A DNA stretch of 10,221 bases from Saprospiraceae bacterium. Lineage in GTDB: Bacteria; Bacteroidota; Bacteroidia; Chitinophagales; Saprospiraceae. Location of the stretch: NCBI GenBank assembly GCA_013361075.1, contig JABWAJ010000150.1, positions 1 through 10,221 of the forward strand. Reading direction: 5' to 3'. The stretch's first letter is position 1. Every line of letters begins with the position of its first letter. The notes beneath the pieces were generated by a model that was given only the letters and a program-made list of their open reading frames with translations, ran no database searches and had not been told where the DNA came from. Of this stretch, positions 1 through 6,106 are shown in pieces. The translations under genes and the position numbers were made by a program.

Positions 1-845
1 CCATGCGGCATGTTGTATTTGGCGTATTTGGCAAAATTGCTAATGCGGTAAAGGCCGGCACCATCATTGTAGCTGTGTGGGCCCCATAGCGCAGGATAGA
101 GGTATTCGGTGCCCGTTTCGTTGAATACCCCTTCACCATTGGGCTGGTGGCAACTTTGGCACAAGTTTTCATAAACCAGCTTACCTTTTGCAGGGTCGGC
201 AGCACGGTCGAGGTAGGGCAAATCTTTCAACCCGGAGCCATGGGCTTTTTCTCCCTTGGGCATATTGCTGCCTAAAAATTCGATATAGGCCCTGATGGCT
301 TGCATTTCCCTGCTGGCAGTGTCTAAGGGCTGGCCGTTCAAGCTGCGTTCAAAACAATCGTTCACCCGCTTGTAAATATCTTCTTTAGTGCCACTCCGTG
401 CTCTGAATTTAGGATAAGTTGAGGCAACCGACCCATAATTATTGCCAAATATGGCCGTGCCTGCCGACAGGTGGCAATTTTGACAATTTAATCCATTGCT
501 GATGGGTTTAACAGATCCTTTCGGGCCGAGGTATTTTGAAGTATGCGCAATTAATTTTTTGCCGTATAACACCTGCCCCCGTTGTTTTTCGTGTTCAATT
601 TTATCCGGATTTGGCGCAATCCAATAATAAGCGTCATTCCCATTGGAAGCAGAATAGGGATTCTTTTTTTGTTCTTTTTCAAAACCGGAAAATGATTTTG
701 AAAATTGACCAAATTTGCCTTCAAATAAAAAAGCCAACGCCAATGAAAGGAAGACAGATAGCAGAATTACAGCTACAGTAGCGCCTAAATTTGCAGCTAT
801 GGAAAATAATTCATTTGCGTCTGTTGCATTGTGTTTGTTTTTCAT
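1..845 (-). CDS. TsdA-like dihaem cytochrome c, membrane-anchored (3' end beyond window)
   Basis: The reading frame starts at ATG 845 and stays open to the window edge, giving 281 residues with the C-terminus missing. Residues about 19-41 form one hydrophobic segment (an uncleaved anchor or signal), so the haem domains should face the periplasm. Two haem-binding CxxCH motifs are visible: CQNCH at 121-125 and CQSCH at 229-233. Between them, NDCFERSLNGQPL places Cys164 43 residues after the first haem cysteine. In TsdA thiosulfate dehydrogenases/tetrathionate reductases a cysteine in this motif is the unusual axial ligand of haem 1. NMP at 278-280 offers a Met ligand for haem 2. The TsdA assignment is inference from these motifs; a more general SoxA-like or dihaem cytochrome role is the alternative. 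A Crp/Fnr-type site lies upstream. Its neighbours handle persulfide and sulfane sulfur, which fits thiosulfate as substrate. Confidence 0.85.
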   Translation of the reverse strand, partial: MKNKHNATDANELFSIAANLGATVAVILLSVFLSLALAFLFEGKFGQFSKSFSGFEKEQKKNPYSASNGNDAYYWIAPNPDKIEHEKQRGQVLYGKKLIAHTSKYLGPKGSVKPISNGLNCQNCHLSAGTAIFGNNYGSVASTYPKFRARSGTKEDIYKRVNDCFERSLNGQPLDTASREMQAIRAYIEFLGSNMPKGEKAHGSGLKDLPYLDRAADPAKGKLVYENLCQSCHQPNGEGVFNETGTEYLYPALWGPHSYNDGAGLYRISNFAKYAKYNMPH

Positions 846-904
846 GTCCGGTACGTAAAACCTTTATCAAAATTCCAAAACAACTTGGATTTTCAAAACT
901 TCCA

Positions 905-949
905 CTAAGGTAATTGCGTCCTGACAAAATAAATGTGACATTGATCACA
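905..949 (-). promoter_or_regulatory. Crp/Fnr-type operator plus -7 box upstream of the cytochrome gene
   Basis: Positions 934-949 read TGTGACATTGATCACA, an exact TGTGA-N6-TCACA palindrome (TGTGATCAATGTCACA on the gene strand). TACCTTAG at 912-905 resembles the Bacteroidota -7 element TAnnTTTG. Its centre is 33 bp from the palindrome centre, so the palindrome would sit near -41 relative to a start near 901, as in class II activation. The untranslated leader would be about 55 nt. The palindrome is plainly visible; the promoter role and the regulator's identity are inferred. Confidence 0.7.
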
Positions 950-1000
950 CGGCAATAAAAATAGGTCTGAACTTGTTCGGAATTTCATGTCCGACTATGC

Positions 1001-1753
1001 CTATCTGAAATCAACATTCCACGTCAATCCGGCCTGAAGGGTATGATTTCGTTCGTGCCGGAGGCCATCGGGTTTGATCACGTATTGATTCAAATACCCC
1101 ACCTGAACATTCACCCGGGGATTAATGCGGTACCCCAAGGCGGCATAAAGGCGGCTTTGGTCCATGATATTTCTGCCGATGCCTTTTCCGAAACCAACAA
1201 AAAGCTCTGCATACGCCGCAGCAAAAAAAGTACGGTCTTCCAGTTCACTGCGTCCGATGGGCAGGGTCAGCAGTAGGCGATACCGAAATCGTTGCCGAAA
1301 AACGTATTTGCTTTCAGCGGGCTGTTCCAGAAAACGCTGTTCCAGCCGGTAGCGGTGGTTGACATACAAGGGCCCTGACCGGTGCTGGGTAATCCACTGC
1401 TGCCAGATGCGGTGCTCGGTAAAAGTCGCAGCAACAGGCTGATTGCCATAAGGATAAGTAACCACCCAGGCATAGCCGGCGGTCAGGGTATTTTTATCAT
1501 CGGCATAATAATCGGCCCCAACACGCAACAGCGATTGCTGCCAGGTCTCCCCTGCTCCTTCGCGCCGCCACTGGTACTCCGTGTGGATCCCCCAACGGTC
1601 ACTCAGCCGGTGGTTGCCGAAATACATGTACCAACTATGGAATTGGGACGAAATTTCCTTTTGTGCGAATGCTGGATTCAGGCTTGAAAAGAATGAAAAA
1701 ACTGCCAGTGTAGCAAAAAATCGAATGTACATGGTAAATTCAGGTTTGTTCAT
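1001..1753 (-). CDS. DUF2490 family outer-membrane protein
   Basis: This is a protein of about 250 residues with an N-terminal signal peptide: a basic and hydrophobic segment ending NPAFA before QKE. The body is rich in alternating aromatic and polar stretches and Arg/Tyr/Trp. The motif HRLSDRWGIHTEYQWRRE, the EHRIWQQW stretch and the terminal strands ending in NVDFR match the DUF2490 pattern, which is predicted to form a small outer-membrane beta-barrel of unknown function. ATG 1753 is chosen because the frame extends upstream only to a TTG at 1762; ATG 1732 would give a more compact signal peptide and is also possible. It lies between the small rhodanese (spacing about 130 bp) and the cytochrome. 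No Crp/Fnr-like site is seen just upstream, so it may be read through from 2216. A specific substrate cannot be named. Confidence 0.8.
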   Translation of the reverse strand: MNKPEFTMYIRFFATLAVFSFFSSLNPAFAQKEISSQFHSWYMYFGNHRLSDRWGIHTEYQWRREGAGETWQQSLLRVGADYYADDKNTLTAGYAWVVTYPYGNQPVAATFTEHRIWQQWITQHRSGPLYVNHRYRLEQRFLEQPAESKYVFRQRFRYRLLLTLPIGRSELEDRTFFAAAYAELFVGFGKGIGRNIMDQSRLYAALGYRINPRVNVQVGYLNQYVIKPDGLRHERNHTLQAGLTWNVDFR

Positions 1754-1883
1754 TTTGGGCAATCAATCGGATTACCGCTGCCGGGCCGATATGTTATATC
1801 CCTTCCTGAAGAAAAACCCCTGTTCCCTGTAAAAGTTCGATATTTATTCCTGAAAAGTCATCCAAATTAATTGACAAAACCAA

Positions 1884-2216
1884 TTACAAACTTGAAATGC
1901 CTCCAGACAGATTATAGAGGTTTTCAAAACCGCGCTCTGCCATCAGGTTGCAGGCTTGTCCGCTACGGGCGCCACTTCGGCAATACACAAAATAGGTTTT
2001 GTTTTTGTCGAGTTTGTCAATAGACGCTGAAAAATCAGGATTGTAAATATCAATATTCACAGCCCCTTTTACCTTTCCACTGGCAAATTCCGCAGGAGTT
2101 CTCACGTCCAGTAATACAGCATTTTTCGTTTCTTCCAGCATCTTCAAAAATTCATTTGCACGTAAGTCATTGTATTTTTTTGTGCCGGTACCAAACAGTG
2201 ATTGAAAAAGATTCAT
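1884..2216 (-). CDS. Single-domain cytoplasmic rhodanese
   Basis: This 110-residue protein has no signal peptide, so it should act in the cytoplasm. It is one rhodanese domain. The LLDVRTPAEFASGKVKGAVNID region (about 35-56) is the CH2A-like segment. YCRSGARSGQ (78-87) holds the catalytic Cys79 in a CRSGAR loop, which would carry the persulfide during sulfane-sulfur transfer. The protein stops at LSGGISSL, a few residues before the Trp that usually follows the GG motif, so the C-terminus is very short. It has its own Crp/Fnr-type promoter about 30-80 bp upstream. It is a clear paralogue of the lipoprotein rhodanese encoded just upstream (2348-2743). Likely role: relaying sulfur between low-molecular-weight persulfides and acceptors; the partner cannot be read from sequence. 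Confidence 0.9.
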   Translation of the reverse strand: MNLFQSLFGTGTKKYNDLRANEFLKMLEETKNAVLLDVRTPAEFASGKVKGAVNIDIYNPDFSASIDKLDKNKTYFVYCRSGARSGQACNLMAERGFENLYNLSGGISSL

Positions 2217-2248
2217 GTTCGTTTAATTTGATGTTTAAAAATCTGGTG

Positions 2249-2294
2249 CAAAGATGGGGGTATTCAAAGGACGTTATCTGTAATGATGATCACA
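2249..2294 (-). promoter_or_regulatory. Crp/Fnr-type operator plus -7 box upstream of the small rhodanese gene
   Basis: Positions 2279-2294 read TGTAATGATGATCACA (TGTGATCATCATTACA on the gene strand), one mismatch from TGTGA-N6-TCACA. The -7-like box CATCTTTG lies at 2256-2249, and its centre is 34 bp from the palindrome centre. This gives a predicted start near 2245 and a leader of about 30 nt before ATG 2216. The shared spacing with the other two sites makes a chance match less likely. It means the small rhodanese can be transcribed separately from the upstream SulP-porin-rhodanese unit. Confidence 0.65.
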
Positions 2295-2333
2295 TAAGGA
2301 TCAATGGGGCAATTTTTTCCGAAAATAACCATA

Positions 2334-2352
2334 AATAGCGCTTGTTGCTATT
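2334..2352 (-). terminator. Possible weak hairpin at the end of the lipoprotein rhodanese gene
   Basis: AATAGC (2334-2339) and GCTATT (2347-2352) form a 6-bp stem around a 7-nt loop that overlaps the stop codon. On the transcribed strand it is followed by TATGGTTATTTTC, a loose T-rich stretch. It is short and AT-rich and may only attenuate transcription ahead of the separate promoter at 2249-2294. Confidence 0.25.
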
Positions 2353-2743
2353 CAGCATTTTTCCAGCCGGAATAACCACTTTTCAGGTTGTACAATTGCT
2401 TAAATCCTTTCGCAGACATGATGTTGCAGGCACCTGCACTCCGGCCACCAACTGCACAATACACTAAGTAAGTTTTGCTTTTGTCCAGTTGCTGGAGCTT
2501 TGCTGCAAAATCCGGGCTGTTGTAATCCAGTTCTACCGCGCCCTGAATTTTCCCCCGGGACGTTTCCTGCGGCGTGCGCACGTCCAGAATGACCACATTA
2601 GGATCGGCCATCTTATTTTTGAACTCCGCTACCGTCAAATCCTGGTAAGGTGCCTTATTCCGCTGGTTGTCTTGTTGGGAACAGGCCGTAAACAGGCCCA
2701 GTGTAACGACTAATGCCGTTAGCATGAATTTTACTCGTGTCAT
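2348..2743 (-). CDS. Rhodanese-domain lipoprotein
   Basis: This 131-residue protein has a short basic N-terminus, a hydrophobic core and LFTAC, a lipobox-like site with the lipidated Cys at 21. The mature domain would therefore be tethered to a membrane outside the cytoplasm. One rhodanese domain follows: VILDVRTPQE at about 51-60, and VYCAVGGRSAG with catalytic Cys96 in a CAVGGR loop. The GYSGW end (about 123-127) is complete, unlike the cytoplasmic paralogue. The start is ATG 2743, only 21 bp after the porin stop, so the two are probably co-transcribed. An exported rhodanese next to a porin suggests handling of thiosulfate or polysulfide sulfur in the periplasm. The substrate is inferred from neighbours and not from residues. 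Confidence 0.9.
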   Translation of the reverse strand: MTRVKFMLTALVVTLGLFTACSQQDNQRNKAPYQDLTVAEFKNKMADPNVVILDVRTPQETSRGKIQGAVELDYNSPDFAAKLQQLDKSKTYLVYCAVGGRSAGACNIMSAKGFKQLYNLKSGYSGWKNAE

Positions 2744-2764
2744 GATTGTTTTTGATTGTTGATT

Positions 2765-4153
2765 TTAAAAAATAGCATTCATTCCCAGGCCGAGCCAGTT
2801 GCCCCGCCGGATGGCCCCTACCCCGCTTTGTGAAAAATACTGGTTCACCGTTGCCCCGTCGCCTGCTGCGCCTGGATCTCCTTCCCTGAAGGTGTAGTGA
2901 AGCATCAATTTGAGTCGCTTTTGGTCTAAATAATAATTGATGCCAACTTCGTAAGTCGTTTCATTACCGGAGGAATTTTTCAACACAGCTGCATCGGCTT
3001 GCCCTGCGGCATCATGGGCACCTTCAAAGTGCATCATCATCACAATCGGCTCCAAAACAAACCGCCCGACAGGAATATTTACCCCGGCACGAATATGCCC
3101 TGTGCTGGTTTTGGAAGTAAAGTTGCGAACTTCCTGTTCGGGTAATTCTTCCCGACCGGAACGCGACATCCACATCCATTCACCGTCAAGGTTGAGCGGC
3201 CCATAGTTGAGCAAAAAACCGGGGCCAAAGGTGCTGGACGATTCAAATTGGTCGCTTTTTCCCTGCACTGCTGCATTAAAATCAAGCGACAACCCTTTCC
3301 GCTGGTTAAAATAATTGATGTCGTAGCTGATGCTGTATTGTCTTGATTCGGGATCTCCAATCGTCAAAACAGCCCGGCCTGTGATTAATGGCGAAAATTT
3401 TTTGCCTGAAGAAGATCCATTCAGCGCAGTGGTTGCCGGCGTAAACACCCCAATATTGTAATTGAAACCGAGGTGATCGCGGTTGATCAGTCCGCCAATA
3501 TTGATCCCGGCTGCCCGTCCCAACCCCGTGCCCACTAAATGGTTGCGCACATAGCTCTGCGACATGGATTTTTCAAAGGAATTGACCGACCATCCGGAGG
3601 TGATGCTTTCCCGCTGTAGTTGCGGGCGAAACCAACCAGCCACGATGTTCAGTGCTTCGCTTTTGAGCAATGCTTTCCATTGAAAAAAAGCATCCCAGAT
3701 GCCTACCGAGGGGTCGGCTTTGTTGGTTACCCCAATACCGCTGGACAATACGTCGCGGCCAATCTGGTCGTAAAACAGCATCACGGTGTACTGCAATCGC
3801 GGATAGGGTTCGCCGCTAAAGGCCAAACGGGCACGCCGCAAAGAGACATTGAACCGGTCGTCTACCCGTTCATAAGCACCTGTTGAGGAATTATAGATCT
3901 CGAAATCGGTGGAATAAATGCTCCACAATTGCACCATGCTTTTGATGGTTAACCGGAATCCCTCTTTTTTGGAAAGCCAGCGAGGCTTCCAGGTTGAATT
4001 TTCTGGCTGACCAAGGGAATCCGTGGTTTGGGCCGCTGCACTCGCTTCAAGGCCTTCCTGCGCCTCCACCACGGCATTGGGCAAGAACCCAATAAGCACC
4101 AATAAAGCCCACCGTTGCCCTAATCCCCTAATGCCGTTCGACCTCATCTGCAT
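2765..4153 (-). CDS. OprO/OprP-type (phosphate-selective-like) outer-membrane porin
   Basis: This 462-residue protein has a signal peptide of about 31 residues (basic start, WALLVLIGFL core, cleavage likely near VEA/Q). The mature part has beta-barrel character throughout: a plug-like start, VSLRRARLAFSGEPYPRLQYTVMLFYDQ near residues 103-130, and many aromatic girdle residues. It ends with Phe (GLGMNAIF), as many outer-membrane barrels do. RRARL followed by a strand is typical of the Porin_O_P family. Members called phosphate-selective are often specific for other anions, so here a sulfur oxyanion is plausible from context but unproven. Its first codons overlap the end of the SulP gene by 26 bp (20 bp if ATG 4147 is used), which points to translational coupling. 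Confidence 0.87.
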   Translation of the reverse strand: MQMRSNGIRGLGQRWALLVLIGFLPNAVVEAQEGLEASAAAQTTDSLGQPENSTWKPRWLSKKEGFRLTIKSMVQLWSIYSTDFEIYNSSTGAYERVDDRFNVSLRRARLAFSGEPYPRLQYTVMLFYDQIGRDVLSSGIGVTNKADPSVGIWDAFFQWKALLKSEALNIVAGWFRPQLQRESITSGWSVNSFEKSMSQSYVRNHLVGTGLGRAAGINIGGLINRDHLGFNYNIGVFTPATTALNGSSSGKKFSPLITGRAVLTIGDPESRQYSISYDINYFNQRKGLSLDFNAAVQGKSDQFESSSTFGPGFLLNYGPLNLDGEWMWMSRSGREELPEQEVRNFTSKTSTGHIRAGVNIPVGRFVLEPIVMMMHFEGAHDAAGQADAAVLKNSSGNETTYEVGINYYLDQKRLKLMLHYTFREGDPGAAGDGATVNQYFSQSGVGAIRRGNWLGLGMNAIF

Positions 4154-5930
4154 GCCTTTTTAAAGCCTGAAAATTGTTCTGTTCCTTTGGGCCCGTGCCT
4201 GTATTTTCTTTTGCATTGGTTTGTAACGTGTACAGCTTGAATTCCTTAGCAACCGCATCTTCAACGAAAGCATCCACTGCCTGCTGATTGCTTAAAAAGA
4301 AATGGTCTTCACCGATAAATCCGGTCATGTGAGCCCGGGTAAAAGCATCCCTGACCGGGCCAATGAGGCCGGTAAAAAACACGTCTTTCCCGCTGGCCCT
4401 GAAAGCCAAAATCCAATCTTTGATGGCTGTCAGCGCACTGCTGTCAACATGGTTGATGCTGTCTGCATTAATGATGAACAGCTTGAGTGCAGGACCTTTT
4501 TCAGCGGCAATTGCATCTAATTTTTCTTTAACAAAAGCCAGGTTTGCAAAATAAACAGGCCCGTCTAACCGTACGATGGCGATATCCGGTCGTTGCTCTA
4601 AATTGTCAAACCGGGCAATGTTCCGGTAAAAATCAGAATTGGGAACCCGCCCTAAAATCGCAATATGCGGGCGGGTAGAGCGGTAAACCACCATAGCAAG
4701 CGACAAAACAACACCTGCTCCGATGCCCGCCTCAATTCCCATGGTAAGGGTCGTCACAAACGTGGCAATCAGCATCCAGAAATCGCTCCGATCCTGGCGC
4801 CAAAGGTGTATCGCTTCTTTGTAATCGATCAACCCTGCAACCGCCACCAGTACCACTGCCGCCAGCACAGCATTGGGCAAATAGTAGAACAAAGGCGTCA
4901 GAAACAACAGCGTCAGTACGATCAATGCCGCACTGAATATTGAAGCCATGCCGGTTTTTGCGCCGGCCTGGTCATTAACAGCGGTGCGCGAAAAACCACC
5001 TGTGACCGGATATGCCTGGACAAAAGCAGCCCCGATATTGGCCAACCCCAAGGCGATTAATTCCTGATTGGAATCGACCTGGTAATCCTTGTGTTTGGCC
5101 TGAATGGCTTTTGCTACGGCAAAACTTTCCATAAATCCGACCAGCGCAATCGTCAATGCCGAAACTGACAAAACCGACCATACCCCCGGATCAAATGAAG
5201 GCATGGAAAACCCGGGCAATCCGCCAGGAACCGTACCCACTATTTTTATGCCCTGCTCCGTCAAGCCCAATGCCCAAACCGCCAGGATTCCCAAAAAAAC
5301 GGCAACCAGCGAGGTTGGGATCCCTTTGTGAATCTTTTTTCCGTATTTGATGAGGACCATAGCAGCAATGCCAATCGCAAGCGTCAGCAGGTGGGTTTGC
5401 CCGATGTTTTCAACAAGGGCCACAGCCATATCCTGAATGTGTTCGATATTCGGCAGGTTGAGCCGCAACAGATGTTTCAACTGACTAAGGCCAATGATGA
5501 TGGCGGCTGCGGAAGTGAAGCCACTGATAACCGGGTGCGACAGGAAATTAACCAAAAAACCAAGCCGAAAAACCCCCATGCCAAATTGCAGCAACCCAAC
5601 CAGCAAAGCCATCGTAATCGCATACACCAAAAACTGCTCCGGTGAAGATGGGCTCAGCGCGCCAATCCCGGCTGCTGTCAGCAACGAAACCATGGCCACC
5701 GGCCCTACTGCCAACTGCCGTGATGTTCCAAACAGGGCATACAAAACCAAAGGTATGGTTACGGCATACAATCCGTGAATGGGCGCAAGCCCTGCAAGCA
5801 TCGCATAAGCCATTCCCTGCGGAATGAGCATAACCCCAACCGTCAGCCCGGCTGAAAGATCTCCCCGCAATTGGCTTTTCCCGTATCCGGGCAACCAGTT
5901 CAGGATGGGAAAGTATTTTTTATGCGTCAT
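4128..5930 (-). CDS. SulP family anion transporter with C-terminal STAS domain
   Basis: This 600-residue inner-membrane transporter starts at ATG 5930. The frame continues upstream only to a TTG at 6002, and that stretch is made of the spacer repeat, so the longer form is unlikely. The SulP signature is clear: IPQGMAYAMLAGLAPIHGLY at 36-55, then YALFGTSRQLAVGPVAM at 64-80. About ten to fourteen hydrophobic segments run to about residue 417. ESFAVAKAI (268-276) and AYPVTGGFSRTAVND (306-320) are further conserved SulP stretches. A STAS domain occupies about 446-560, with FIINADSINHVDSSAL (485-500) as its conserved loop and helix. Family members move sulfate, bicarbonate or other anions, often with H+ or Na+. 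The coupled porin and adjacent rhodaneses favour sulfate, sulfite or thiosulfate. Direction of transport cannot be read. Confidence 0.93.
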   Translation of the reverse strand: MTHKKYFPILNWLPGYGKSQLRGDLSAGLTVGVMLIPQGMAYAMLAGLAPIHGLYAVTIPLVLYALFGTSRQLAVGPVAMVSLLTAAGIGALSPSSPEQFLVYAITMALLVGLLQFGMGVFRLGFLVNFLSHPVISGFTSAAAIIIGLSQLKHLLRLNLPNIEHIQDMAVALVENIGQTHLLTLAIGIAAMVLIKYGKKIHKGIPTSLVAVFLGILAVWALGLTEQGIKIVGTVPGGLPGFSMPSFDPGVWSVLSVSALTIALVGFMESFAVAKAIQAKHKDYQVDSNQELIALGLANIGAAFVQAYPVTGGFSRTAVNDQAGAKTGMASIFSAALIVLTLLFLTPLFYYLPNAVLAAVVLVAVAGLIDYKEAIHLWRQDRSDFWMLIATFVTTLTMGIEAGIGAGVVLSLAMVVYRSTRPHIAILGRVPNSDFYRNIARFDNLEQRPDIAIVRLDGPVYFANLAFVKEKLDAIAAEKGPALKLFIINADSINHVDSSALTAIKDWILAFRASGKDVFFTGLIGPVRDAFTRAHMTGFIGEDHFFLSNQQAVDAFVEDAVAKEFKLYTLQTNAKENTGTGPKEQNNFQALKRHADEVERH

Positions 5931-5977
5931 GCTTTTTAGGTTACCAAAATTAAGCCGCAAACTTGGCCGGTGAAACG

Positions 5978-6092
5978 GGAAGTTCAAGTTGGCAAGGGAC
6001 AAGTTGGCAAACTTACAAGGAGTAAATTGACCAGAACTGTTGTTCGGTCATCTTTTGCCCATTTGCCACTTACCCTCTTGCCAACTTCCCCT
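5978..6092. repeat. AAGTTGGCAAG-type direct and inverted repeat spacer
   Basis: The spacer between the SulP and persulfide dioxygenase genes holds AAGTTGGCAAG at 5986-5996, AAGTTGGCAA at 6001-6010, and the inverted copy CTTGCCAACTT at 6077-6087, with a diverged inverted unit (TTTGCCACTTACC) beginning near 6063. The two sides can be aligned as one imperfect long inverted repeat around the small hairpin at 6028-6050. No ORF of substance is here. It could act on the RNA as a folded spacer or be a degenerate dispersed element. Confidence 0.65.
6028..6050. terminator. Hairpin in the repeat spacer, possible terminator or attenuator
   Basis: TGACC-A-GAAC (6028-6037), loop TGTT and GTTC-GGTCA (6042-6050) form a 9-bp stem with one bulged A. 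On the minus strand it lies about 55 bp after the persulfide dioxygenase stop and is followed by ATTTACTCC, a poor T-tract. It may end or dampen transcription before SulP. No separate Crp/Fnr-like site was found ahead of SulP. Confidence 0.35.
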
Positions 6093-6106
6093 TAAAACCC
6101 CGAAGG

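Noticed and set aside
536..781. Plus-strand frame of 81 codons at the left end
   Set aside because: It is antisense to the cytochrome gene, whose CxxCH motifs and continuous frame settle the coding strand.
985..995. CATGTCCGAC just after the DUF2490 gene, resembling the palindrome core at 9366-9506
   Set aside because: Only one half is present and there is no matching arm nearby; ten bases are not enough to call a REP remnant.
5931..6002. N-terminal extension of SulP from a TTG codon at 6002
   Set aside because: The extra 24 residues are translated from the AAGTTGGCAAG repeat spacer and nearby sequence, and ATG 5930 precedes a normal SulP N-terminus.
5986..6087. CRISPR-like array from the repeated AAGTTGGCAAG units
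   Set aside because: Units are too short, irregularly spaced and occur in both orientations; there are no uniform spacers and no cas genes.
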